A DNA stretch of 64,000 bases from Acephala macrosclerotiorum (Eukaryota > Ascomycota > Leotiomycetes > Helotiales > Mollisiaceae), in the NCBI GenBank assembly GCA_014904845.1, contig MU119230.1:124001-188000 (forward strand), in the 5' to 3' direction. Below the pieces are notes generated by a model. The model had not been told where the DNA came from. It made no database searches and saw only the letters and a list, made by a program, of their open reading frames with translations. Shown here one piece after another: positions 49,957 through 60,940 of this stretch. The translations under genes and the position numbers were made by a program. How positions within the stretch are numbered: position 1 is the stretch's first letter; each line of letters begins with the position of its first letter.

Positions 49957-50503
49957 GTTTGGCGATGGTTCGAAGGATTGAGAGAAAAGATCTCGAGGGA
50001 CTTCTCAAATATCTGAGAAGGCGGTACAAAAAATGCAAAATACTTTACCTGTGTGGTGTGATACTCGAAAGGTATTACCAAAGAATTTGAAGGTTCTTCA
50101 GCCCGCTGGTAGCCGTACGAGGCGTAGTGGGGGACAACCTTGTTATCCTGAGCATGCACGTGATGATAAGAGTAAAGGACATTGGATGCGCTTCCTAGTG
50201 AGGCTTTGTAGGAATTGCGGTCAATTAGTCGTAGATTAATGGTATGTAGAAGCCGTATGTTTCCGAGAAGAATCTTGAAGTGACTTGGTCATTCCAAAGT
50301 CTTCGTATTTGGCTTTGTTGAAGGTGCCGACGCCAATCGTCGCTTCTAAATTAAGCTTGCAACAAGAAACGCCTCCATCTCGATTTCAAGATTCAAGTTC
50401 CTGACCAACATTGAAATCCAACCTCGCCAACCACCATTGTCGCAACACATTTTGCACTTTCGCATAAGTCACTCGTTTTGCAGATAGAGAACACAAGTTC
50501 GTC
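49957..50503. promoter_or_regulatory. Divergent promoter region CYS4 / KNH1-like
   Basis: 547 bp between oppositely transcribed genes, holding both promoters. No specific site assigned. Confidence 0.5.
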
Positions 50504-51374
50504 ATGCGTCTTTCGAGCAACCTTCTTTTCCTCGTGGCCTCTGTGCCCTTGGCTTTTGCATACCCCGAGTTCACAGTTCCTGCTGCGGGTGCATCAGTAC
50601 CAGGTGGGACAGCATTTTCCGTCACCTGGGAGGATTCTGGGGATGCGCCATCCCTGGCAGATCTCACGACGTACACGCTGTTCCTGTTCTCGGGCTCGAA
50701 TGCCTCGCCTCAACAGCTGTACTCATTATCCCAGGGGACTATAGCAACAGCGAGCACAGTGAGCGTCACAGTCCCAGTTAACACTGGTGGAAATGGCACG
50801 AATGCATAGTAGGCTCCATGCTTCAGCAGATTGTCACCATATACTGACTGTATCCTAGCTTCCTAGGAATGTTATCAGTGGCATCTGCAGGAGGAACAAT
50901 CTGGACATACTCGAGCCGCTTCACACTCACTGGAATGACCGGTTCCTTCTCGGCGACTGTTGCTGCAGCAAATCTACAAGTAACTGGCACAGCTGGTCCT
51001 GACACAGTCAATGCCGTTGACGGCACTGGCACGACAACATCATCGGCTACAGGTGGTTGGGCAACACCATACAATCTGCAGACTGGACTCACAAAATACG
51101 CCCCTATGCAACCAGTCCCTCCTACGGCAATCACTGCCACGAACACGTCGCCTCTTTGGCCGACTTCCTCGGTTTCCCTGGCTACGACTTTCTTACCAAT
51201 TCCTAGCGAAGTGATGACGCTCACTCAATCTAACACTTTCAGTGTTTCAAGTCACGCAAACACAGTATGTTTTCAACCTCTTTGTGAGTTTCTGATACTG
51301 ACATACAACAGGCTGCTGCTGCGTCATCTCCTACAAACGACATGCAACGATTCCTCAACAGATGGAAGGACTAA
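50504..51374 (+). CDS. Secreted Kre9/Knh1-type cell-wall beta-1,6-glucan protein
   Basis: Exons 50504-50808, 50859-51264 and 51312-51374 (introns 50 and 47 nt) give 257 aa. A classical signal peptide ends after AFA (residue 19). The N-terminal beta-sandwich (PEFTVPAAGASVPGGTAFSVTW) matches the Ser/Thr-rich Kre9/Knh1 N-terminal family, and the C-terminal part (WATPYNLQTGLTKYAPMQPVP) matches the Knh1 domain. The mature protein is Ser/Thr/Ala-rich and likely O-mannosylated. Members are needed for beta-1,6-glucan assembly in the secretory pathway or cell wall; mechanism unresolved. The C-terminus (NRWKD) lacks a GPI signal, fitting a soluble protein. The last coding exon is short. Confidence 0.88.
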
Positions 51375-52255
51375 TTGATTGGATAATGAGACGGCCAGCT
51401 ATGGGTGTATACGAAACTAGAGATGTACATTTTGAATAAGGATAGGACGGTGTTCCGGTGTTGGAGTGGGTTTGAATGAACCTTTTATAAAGGCACGGAA
51501 GACGAACAATTATACCAGAAATCTAGAATCATCAGAAGGCCTAGTCCAAGTGGGAGCGACGTTGTTATATGGCAATTCAAGCGAATTTCCAAGATCGTAT
51601 TCTGGTTTTATGCGTCCTGTGGGCATGCAATTGCATCCTTCTCGGAATGATTTTTACGCATTCAATTAAAAACAACCAATCGCGATACCAAGGGTCCGAA
51701 GTCTGGGGAAATATCGCTGGTGCTACGCCTCTTTCCGGCCTGATTTTGTGATCATGCTTATGAGATGGTTACCGCTTTTAGTCTCCCCTCGTGGTGGGGC
51801 TCCATTCTTGACGATGTTGTTGGCCTCGGATGGCCCCGAAATCCTTCGCACCCTATGTGGCTCGTCGTTCGACCCATCAGCTTCAATTTGGACCAAGAAG
51901 AAGGTGAAGCCCAAAGGCTCGTGCGTTGAGTAAAAGTATTGCTATTGATTTCGTCCGGTTCCGATTATTCAAACGATATTTCATCCCAAGTATCTCGTGT
52001 TGATTCATCTGAGCTGCAGACGTAGAGCTGAAGTCAGACTCCATGCAGAGCGTTCTAGGCTTATGGAGGAATTCTGTGTCTCGCCTATCAGATGTCAGAT
52101 GTGTCAAAAGATCAACACTTGCAAGAGGCAAGAGTTTGCCAGCTGGTTCGATAGGGCAGAAATGCCCTGAGGTATTGGATGCTTTGACTGGCTTTCATCT
52201 CACGTACGCTTCCGAAGCCGAACCGACCATTCTCGGTACTTTAGCCGCCAAAAGA
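51375..52255. other. Intergenic region
   Basis: About 880 bp between the KNH1-like gene and the MFS relic; it marks the boundary between the conserved block and the decayed cluster. No gene or repeat recognised. Confidence 0.5.
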
Positions 52256-54449
52256 TCAAAGTTCCTTTGCAAAGTGTAGGAACTGTTGTGCTGGAGAATC
52301 TGTACCCAAGCCTTCGTCCTGTTCCTGACCTGATGGCTTCTCATCCTCGATCCTTCTCTCCATTCCGAAACTTAGCAGCAAACCAATTCTTCCAACAGCA
52401 ATCGGAATAATGAACGTCTTCATGATCGCACTATTGAATGCAACTCTCACGGCAGGCAGCAGACTTGGTTCGACAGCCATCACTATCTCCGAAGCTCCAG
52501 CAGAGGCAACTGCAGCGACATTCGCTCCATCGATTCGGCCAAGCTGCGTCTTCAGACTTTCCAAAAACACGTTCTATGCGATGCTAAGCCCGATCGCTCC
52601 ACCAAAGCAACGAGAGACCACAAGAGCGCAAGCAGTCGGCATATCCGCATCTGGAAGCACAACCTGACAGCTATAAACGGAACCTGTTCAGTCAGTCCAA
52701 ACCCAAGCCCTGTTAGTATTTGATATCCAACCCAATGCCCCATACTAGAGCTGACATTAAGTGTACGAAGCAGACAAGCTCCAGCTATGAATATACTAGC
52801 ACCGAGCCACATAAACGGAACATAGTATCCTTTCCAAGTCATCGAGAATCTAGTAATGATGATGGCAGTGCTAGCCAGTATCCCGTATGGTAGTCCTCGA
52901 ACTCCAGATGTTGCGGTATTCGTTCCTGGACGACTTGGAAATAGATTGCTAGGCAGTAGGTATGGGTTACTTGGGCTATGGCTAGGATTACGTTAAATGC
53001 ACAACTTATAGCCACTGATCGTTGTCCGATAATTTAGAGTGGAATCGTGGCCCTATCTTGTTCAGTACAATAAATCGCTAAGTTGAGGACTTCGACGTAC
53101 TCTTCCTTCATATACGCTTGCCAGGCAACGGAGCCTACAGTCATGATTCCAAAGACGATTGCACAAGCATAGGCTTTGGGTTTGACCATGCGTATGTGCT
53201 CCCTCCCCATTGAAATGCAATGAGTAACAATACTAGCCCTACTATGAGGAGGAAGCCGCTGGTGATATCCAGTTTCGTGAGTTTCTCCCACAGGGGAAGG
53301 TGTCCGAACCGAGGTGAGCGTGTGTTGAATGTTTTACACGCGATGGCAAACGTTATGGCACCAGCAGCTATTCATCTCAGCACATATCCATCCCTCTTTA
53401 TCAATCATCAATCCCAAACAACGAAACTTCAATTCACGAAGATTCATCCTACTAGGATCAGCCCCTCTATAGTGTTTGGGATGACCAGGAGACATACTAA
53501 AAACGAAACCTCCACGTTAACCTCGGGATGTCTGTTATGACGCTTCCAAGCGTCGGTCTAATCTAAAAAATCGGATGAGTCAACAACCGCCCTTCAGAGA
53601 AATGTTTCGAGAGGGATCATAACGGGATAAAGCGAAGTTCAATTTACTCACCAACCCGGCAATCCTATACATACTCGTTACAAGCGTTAACCCCAACGGT
53701 CTTTTCCTCAACGGTACGGAACGTCCATAGATCAATAAACTTCCACATAGCAAGCCTGCTGCTCCAGCTCCGGAAATCGCTCTCCCAATAATGAGAGCAG
53801 ACGAGTTTGGCGCCGCTGCACAAACTATCGAACCTACTCCAACTGCGAGATTTGTCAGATTTGTCAGATGAAGAGTGGAAGGGTTAGAGGAAAGAGGGAA
53901 GGAGGGGTGGAAAGGGAGAAGAAAGGGGGAAGGTACAAATAACAATAGAAACAAGATAAGTAATCCTAGCGTCAAAGAATGTGTATATTCGGCCGAAGGT
54001 AGGTTGGAATGCCATTTCTGTCAAGAGGTAGGCGGAGCCGTACCAGCCCACGTCATTCAAATTATGGAAATCAGATGTAATCCTGGGAATCGCGGTTGCT
54101 AGATGGATAATGAGATTAGGTGAGGATTTTGAAAGGGAAGGGATGAGGGGGAAGTGAGAGTACCTAGGATACCACCGTCTATTGCTATCATGAAAGGTTG
54201 CGATGCTGAAAGCTGTTGTGAGGGGGAGAGCTCTTTGGGGTTGAGGTAACTTGAGGCCGGATCGGCTCCTTGGAGCCGGCCTGGTTCTACGATAGTGGGA
54301 GTATGGGAGCTTTCATCTTTCGTCTCGAGGTTTTTGTTTTCTGGTTCATTGTTGTTCGTGCCTTACTTCTCGTCGACTGCGATGGAAAGGGATCCATCTT
54401 CAAACACTCTTGCTACTGAAATGTCTTCATTATATTCTGTTGATGTCAT
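52256..54449 (-). pseudogene. MFS efflux transporter pseudogene (DHA2/TOXA-like)
   Basis: Reading leftward from an ATG at 54449, pieces of a 14-helix major facilitator are recognisable in order: an acidic N-terminus interrupted by TAA at about 54364; a conserved exon with [20 protein letters not shown] and [15 protein letters not shown] (about 54110-53960); GRAISGAGAAGL (about 53790); QWGGSTYAW (about 53200); LARLAR-like helices replaced by broken frames; WVGYQILTGLGFGL (about 52720); and a C-terminal FLESLKTQLGRIDG..AFNSAIMKTF piece ending at 52256. The pieces lie in different frames that introns alone cannot reconcile, and an additional in-frame TAA occurs near 53034. Such pumps export toxic metabolites and often sit beside polyketide or peptide synthases; here it follows a broken PKS gene in the same direction with 445 bp between them, so it was probably that pathway's exporter. 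Confidence 0.85.
53849..53866. repeat. 9-bp tandem duplication in an intron of the MFS pseudogene
   Basis: GATTTGTCA occurs twice in direct succession within the likely intron that precedes the GSIVCAAAPN exon. It resembles the 10-bp duplication in the neighbouring PKS pseudogene. Confidence 0.8.
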
Positions 54450-54894
54450 AACGACAGATTAGAGTTCCCAGGATATTATGGCTTGTTACAAGATGGTTGG
54501 AGAGAAAGAGAGTTGGAAGAGAAATAGAGACCGAACCTGCCGTCACGACCCACGTTCTACATAGGCATTTTGGAGCGCAACTCGGTCTCACTTCAAAAGA
54601 CACGCATGCGAAACGCATCTACGGGGCGCGGGCTCCAGTTGTTCTCGCAACATCCGGCCGTTTTGGGTTGTCCGACGGGCCAACATTCATTCACAACAGC
54701 TACCAACACACTGGAATTTGACGATTATGTTCAAATCCGATCAACGTCACATCAAGAGCATGCGAATGGATGAATCCCCGGCTTGTTGGAAGAAGGGCAG
54801 CAGGACCAAGTCAGTCGGTCATGGGTATATTGCCACCAGGCATGTGCGAGAAAGGTATAAATATATCTACGAAAACCACCCCATAAAAGCTCCT
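54450..54894. other. Spacer between PKS relic and MFS relic
   Basis: 445 bp containing the former MFS promoter and PKS 3' flank. Nothing else recognised. Confidence 0.5.
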
Positions 54895-56749
54895 CTATGC
54901 CGAATCAAAGATAGTCCTGAATCTGGCACTCGCACGATTCAGACAATCACCAAATCTCTTCGCTCTATAATCTCCACCGACAAGTGAGAAATGCGCACTT
55001 CACAAGTCAGCTCAGAACATTTCATCTTAGAAAGGAGTCACTCACCCATTATCCGTAACATAATAAGTCATCCAAAACCTACTCGGATCATCAAGCACAA
55101 ATGCACCCTCGGGAGAAAGGCCATCCGTATTCGAAAATATAAAATCCGGCTCCAATCTCCCAACAGACGCCGGATTCTCGAAGAAAGCCGGCACATCTTC
55201 ACCCTCTTTGAGCGACATCTCAAGTGCCAAGAAAGTACGCTGATAACATTGACCAACAGAAGCGTTCTTGATCGTTGTGTTGTGATCTTTCGCCGCTTCG
55301 AGAAGAGATTGGAACTTCTCCGCGGTGAAAGATTTTCGTCTTCTACGGAGGAGCAGAATTTCGCTACGATTGGAGAGACGACTTGGACGATTTCGGGACG
55401 ACCGCGGTGGTATTGGGACATTGAGACGGCTTCCCAGGTCGGGATGTTGTGGCCGAAGAAGTAGAAGCATGCTACTTAGGCTAAGAGTTCGAAGACGCCT
55501 TTGATAGGGAGACTGCGTTTGAGGAGGAAATCTTTGCCGAAATGTGGGAGGATGACGTCTGCGTACTCTACTTTCGAGGTGTCAATGGCTGGAGTTGACG
55601 CTAGGGGGTAGGCTTTCACGATCGCAGTGTCTTCTCCCTGTTTGTTCATGGTAGAGGGATCATAGGACGAAATGGCTTCACAGATCGCTGTTTGCATGCG
55701 GGTAAGAGTCATCGCCTAGTCATGGTCAGCTGAGTCTACCTAAGAGGGACTCGGTAGCACGTACATCAATCATGGTATGCTCAACATAAGTCTCAGGCTG
55801 AATTCTTGCAAACAACGAAGGCGATGAATTTATCGTTCCACCTGTTGAACCCATCATTCAAGATGAGATGTCGTACTCGTTGCTCAGGTCCCTCGGGGCG
55901 AGGATCCATCAAAGGATATCAAGAACACAGCAGCCTCGATCATCTGGATACATTCTTCGTTCTTCTTGTCGTGACGAATCAGAATCTCCCGGTTCTGCAA
56001 AATATTAGCAGCTAGGACATCCATCATTTGAGTGAAATTACCTTAGCCCATTCATCTCGATTGTCAGCAGTCAGAATACTGAGCCAAGACCCTTCCTGGT
56101 CTTCTCGACTCAAAATAGTCTCGAATGTACTGTTCAGAGCAGCAAAAGAAGTAACATCGTCGCCATTCTTCAGCATGACTTGGAACACTTGTCCACGGTG
56201 CAGGATGGCGATGCAATCATTTCCAGGATGCTTCTCCATGAAATCAGCTGGCACGGACGGGATCCGCACTGTGTTGAACAGCCACCCAAAGGTCGGTACA
56301 ATTCGAAGTACCCATGTATGTCATCGGCTCCCACAAGTCCGCGTCGAGTTCCGGCTTGCATTTGAATGCAACAGAAGTTATTAAAGCTGCTCGCTCGGCT
56401 TGTGAATGCTGCGTCTTGCCGACTGGGTAAATGGCTATGAAGTTGGAAAATGACGCGAGCGGATAGCGCCTATTAAGGTAGCAGCGCTTGACGTAGAACT
56501 CGTCGATCCAATTGCCAATGCTAGGATCCCCGTATCTCGCACGCAGCCGACTGTGAGAGTCTGTCCGACATCCTGCTTTTGGAATTTCGCAGCATCTCGG
56601 ATAAGGGAAGCGAGCTCCTCATCGGTCATTCCTATTCTCGAGGTAGAGTCGGAAGGAACAATAACAGTACTTGTCGATGGTATTTTAACCACAGCAGTGT
56701 GCTTTATTCCGCCAAGCTCCTCAGTCACCAACTTCGACCTGGAAGCCAC
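54895..56749 (-). pseudogene. PKS segment: C-terminal choline/carnitine acyltransferase-type domain
   Basis: Pieces typical of carnitine acyltransferases and of PKS releasing domains derived from them: QAERAALITSVAF, RIPSVPADFMEKHPGNDCIA with VFQVMLKNGDDV, SWLSILTADNRDEWA, FVLDDPSRFWMTYYVTDNG, and a last exon (54997-54895) with HFSLVGGDYRAKRFGDCLNR. At least two frame changes occur (about 56,300 and 55,470). Whether the catalytic histidine was lost could not be decided because of the breaks. Confidence 0.8.
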
Positions 56750-56809
56750 AAGCTTCCCAAGAGCTAGAATACTTGTTGCATCAACGACTTCCGATGTTTG
56801 AATTGCAAC

Positions 56810-57106
56810 TTATAAAATACGAACCAGCCAATTCTTGAGCTAGATTGCAACCAAAGAGTCAAGACCAAATTATTCCAGAGAAGTTGAAGGACTGATATCC
56901 TCAACTAGACGAGCAGTGAAATGCGTGAACCACTCAACAATAGCTCCAACGACGATGTTGTGAACTTCGTCGATTGTCTGTGCATTCCGTAGGCATTTCT
57001 CGACATCCACAGTAGCTTGCTCCGCAACTGCTTCCTTCTCTTCCAAGTATGGAATCTGGCTAAAGATAGGATTTTCCAAGGCATATGAGTCGTGAACAGC
57101 TTCCAT
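56810..57106 (-). pseudogene. PKS segment: acyl carrier protein with two stops
   Basis: MEAVHDSYALENPIFSQIPYLE leads into a carrier-protein helix and the phosphopantetheine motif FGLDSLVAI, whose serine is intact. TAA at 56872-56870 lies immediately before the motif and TAG at 56842-56840 right after it. Confidence 0.85.
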
Positions 57107-57206
57107 GGACTTCGACCAAATTCGAGAATGAGCTGGACAAGATGACCTTAGCGGGCTTGAGCTCCCATGGAGTATTCGATAACTTTGAAGGTTTCATCGA
57201 AGAACA

Positions 57207-58910
57207 TCAGGACAGAACCCTGTCGCATGAACTCCTGCTGGGCGGAAGAAAAGGGAGTAATGGCATCGGAACCATCAACACTCCGAATTTGAGTGAGATA
57301 TATCCGCATCTGTGGTTGGCTTGGCTTTGCGCAAGTGCATCCTGGAAGGCGTTTCCAACAGAATAGTTCGCCTGGCCAGTTTTCCCAAGAATCGAGGTGA
57401 TGGATGGCAGCATGATGAAGAAGTCCAAGGAGTCTGATGTGAATGTAGCATCGAGGTTGCGGGTCCCATGAACCTTTGGCTTGACTGCCGTCATGTAGTC
57501 CGCGAGGTCCATCTGCTCGAAGGGATGATCTCGCAGTACCATGTCTCCATGGACAACGCCCTTGACGGGTGGCGTATTCTCTTTGTAGTATGCGGCAGCA
57601 TTCTCGACGCTCTCGTTGTCCGTGATATCACAAGCGACGATGTGAAGCTTGGCCCCCATACCCAAAAGCTCTTCCTCAAAGGCAGCTTGGATTTCTTGAT
57701 CCAGCTTTCGACGGGAAAGTGTCACAACATGACCAACTCCGTGGCCAGCCATGAATCTTGCAATTCTTCGGCCAAGATCGCCAAGACCACCTGCAATGAT
57801 GTAGGTGCCTTGCGTGTCAAGGCGGAGAGGAGCGGGTCGAGGAGAAAGAACTTTAACGATAGCATCTCGCTCGCATTCAAGTACGACCTCCCCAGTATGC
57901 TTCCTAGACTGAATCAAGCGGAAAGCTTCTTCGATATCTGCTATCAGGTATGTGCTAATAAGCCCAACTGGAGTTAGGATACCTTCATCGGACTTTGCGA
58001 GGACTTTGCCAAGTCTCAATCGCATCTCTTCGGATCGATGTGCACTAAGAACTGTCAAATCGACAGCCACAAATGTAACGTTCCTGTCGAATGGAATCAT
58101 ACTGATCTGATTCTTCCGATAGATATCAGATTTCCAGATCTCAACAAATATTCCAAGAGGTGCTAGGACAGCGAAGGAGTCATGTAGCCATTCTCCAGCG
58201 AGAGAGTGAAGAACTACATCGATACCCTTTCCATCTGTCAGGCGAAGGACGCCTTGCTTGAATGTCCGGAGTCTAGAGGAGAAGATATGCTCGGCTGGAA
58301 TGTTGAATCTATCCATCAATAATTGACGTTTGGCTGTCCTCCCAACGGTGCAGAAGATCTTTGCACCAATATTTTGAGCAAGAAGAATCGCGGCTTGACC
58401 AACACCACCAGAAGCAGCGTGGATCAAAATTGTCTGGCCTCGTTGTAGCCTAGCTGCTTCCACAAGACAATAGTATGCGGTGGTGAAGATAACCGGAATG
58501 GAAGCTGCAACAGCAAATGACATCAAGTCCGGGATGCGATGTGAGAAGTTGCCATACACCCTCGGGTGGGAGCAGAAGGGCTCTGATCCGATACCACAGA
58601 CTCGGTCGCCGACAGAGAACCTCTCTTTCAGATTTGATCCGACCTTGGTCACGATTCCGGCACATTCTCCAGCCATTTTCACACCTGGTACCATTTGACC
58701 CATAGCGATGAAAACATCCTTGAAATTGATACTATGAGCTCTTGTGTTGAGTTCAAGGAAGGTGGGGTCGAGATCCTTGGATGGGCTTTCGTCGTCAACA
58801 AATCTTAGACTGTTCAAAAGACCTGGTGTCTCGACTTTAAGCTTGAGTGGTCGTTCGGGTTGATGGAAGGGGCCAGTTTCAAGTTTCTGAGCATAGATTG
58901 AGCTTTGTAC
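57207..58910 (-). pseudogene. PKS segment: enoylreductase and ketoreductase
   Basis: The longest intact stretch. ER: SINFKDVFIAMGQ, GDRVCGIG and the NADPH loop HAASGGVGQAAILLA. KR: TYIIAGGLGDLGRRIARFM, and the catalytic region with Ser in MLPSITSILGKTGQANYSVGNAF including the Tyr and Asn. Downstream a one-base loss near FGVLMV (about 57,270) shifts the frame; the expected sequence continues in another frame (SVDGSDAIT, QGSVLMFFDETFKVIEYS). Confidence 0.9.
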
Positions 58911-59486
58911 TCATTCGTCGAAGCGGACATCGGCTGCGACTCGTGGGATCAAGATTTCGCCGTTTTTGAACACGTATTCGTCCTCATCTGAGATGTCGGT
59001 GTTAGATGGCGAGAACGTCCTGTTGAGAATGTCGAGTATTGCGCCAGCAACTGGATCGGCGGGTTTGATGTCTTGCTGGATGTCCAGGGTAACGAATCTC
59101 TTTCCTTCGTTCTCACGACGCACGACTCTGGCTAGACCGTTCACAATACCCTTTGCAGGGTCTGATGTTGATGACTGATTGTCTTGGCAGCTGACCCAGA
59201 TGACTTTCTTCTCTTTCACGACAAGATGGACGATTTCCTCGTACCTATCATTGGCAGGCTCTACCAACAAAGGCTCTGCAGCGTCGTCAAGCACGATGGA
59301 AACCGTTTCTGCCTCTCTAATACGAGACTTAAGGTCCATTAACGATGACTTGTAGCCTGCAGCTGTTAAGCTGGAAACCATCGTGGTCGCAAATAACTGC
59401 ATTGCAGGGTTTGCACCCGCGATAACGTTGACCTTGGGCAAAATTATGTCGGCGGGCCCAACATTGACCGCTTTGCTGACGATCAT
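58911..59486 (-). pseudogene. PKS segment: structural pseudo-ketoreductase region
   Basis: An open frame with SLTAAGYKSSLMDL and GLARVVRRENEGKRFVTLD, the linker/structural KR found upstream of the ER in fungal reducing PKSs. It enters through a 10-bp duplication at its right edge and ends at an in-frame TGA; recognisable PKS sequence (FHQPERPLKLKVE) continues directly after that stop. Confidence 0.8.
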
Positions 59487-59500
59487 GCACGATCATGCAC
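59481..59500. repeat. Exact 10-bp tandem duplication (GATCATGCAC x2)
   Basis: Two adjacent identical 10-mers within the PKS pseudogene. The reading frames of known PKS sequence on either side differ by exactly this extra 10 bp, so the duplication is itself a frameshift lesion. Confidence 0.9.
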
Positions 59501-59564
59501 GATCTTGCAGTTTGACCTTCATGATCCGGGACAGCAATTTTGATGCCACCGAAGCCATTGCGAA

Positions 59565-60905
59565 TTAAGTCGTGTTCCATTTCTTTAGAGTAAGAAGTGG
59601 ACAATCCTCACGGCCATCTGAAGCCTCCCAACCAGCTAAGGTACCAAAGATGACATTGATGGCAGCCGTCAACCTAGTAAGTTCAATAAACACCATCCTG
59701 CCTCCGGGCTTCACCAACTTTCGAACGTTGTCCACAGTAACATCGAGTGAACTTGTAGCGTGCAAAACGTTCGAGGCAATGACAAGATCGACACTGCGTT
59801 CCTGGAAGCCTTGCACAATTGGATCTTTCAACACATCCAGTGTCTTGAACTCGATGTGATTTGGAGTAGGGTCTTAGCTTGCTCGAAGAAGCCTGCTGAG
59901 ATATCGGTGTAGAGGTAGTTGTGAAGTAGCAGTCCTTCCTCTCGATCGAGAGACTGGATTAGAGGAAGTGTAGCACCTCCTGTGCCGGCTCCCACTTTGA
60001 GGATCGTCATGTGTGGTTGCTTGAAAGTAAGAAGTTTGAGATATTCCACCATCTGAAGATAATTGGGAACGATCAAACCCGTAGAGTAGAACTTCTCCAG
60101 AAGGTCGTCCTCAAGCATGAGTGCAAGCGAGTCTGTCTCGCCTGAAAGGATGGATGGTAATGCTTGACCAATGCGAGCAAGCATTTGCCATTCAACGCCG
60201 GCGTCCAAACTTCGTTGAAGCCATACATCGGCTGCAATCCCGGAATGCTCCTCGAGGATTTCTGTGCTTGTCTCGGAGACATCAAACTTCCTTAACCAAG
60301 CAAGGAACTTCACGTGGTGAGGTTTCATAGAAACAGGATTCTTGCTTCCGAGCGCAGTCAACGCTCGGCGAAAGTATATCGCAGCCGCCAATTCGTGCAA
60401 AGCCATTTCCTCGTTCGGGGGTAATGATGATAATCCGTTATCTCTCTGTACATTTCCAAGGGTAGATGTTGTGCTCGGAGCAAGAGAATCCACGTCAATT
60501 TGCCAATTCATACGGTAGCTCATCTTCCGATTGAAAGGCAAATCATCCTCATCGGCCGTAGCTTCGCCTACGCCTCGAAGTGATCGTGATTGAATGGTGA
60601 TGATGGGGCTCAAGCAGAGATCTACATTCTCTTGAAAGACCATTGTATCCATTAGAGCAGATCTTGGCCCTTCTGAATTCATTCTTGTCGTGATAACCCA
60701 TTGCTGCCTGCCTTGTTCCCGACATTCATATTGATGATAACTTCGTCCGTTCCGGTCGGCATCACAAGACCGGATGAGCAGCTTCTTCGATATAGAGGCA
60801 TTCCAAGATGGCTGATAGCGTCGAAAGCGGCTGGATGAATGAGATGTGGTTGCATGAAACCGGTTGGCATGACCTTTCCAACGTCTGGAATTGTCACATT
60901 CGCTA
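59565..60905 (-). pseudogene. PKS segment: DH C-terminal remnant and C-methyltransferase
   Basis: The DH trace begins with PDVGKVMPTGFMQPHLIHPAAFDAI (second hot-dog half). A frame change near 60690 leads to NSEGPRSALMD and then a long methyltransferase part with VGAGTGGATLPLIQSLD (SAM-binding) and DISAGFFEQAKTLL. A second frame change near 59865 leads to DLVIASNVLHATSS and KLVKPGG. The SAM-binding motifs are intact but in separate frames. Confidence 0.85.
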
Positions 60906-60940
60906 GTCATGCTACAGAATTGTTAGCTTGGCAACAAAGG

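Noticed and set aside
58887..58910. Possible tiny intron (GTACAA..CTCAG) removing the sequence after the stop between pseudo-KR and ER
   Set aside because: At about 24 nt it is far below the shortest intron seen here (44 nt), and it would not remove the TGA; an in-frame stop is the simpler reading.
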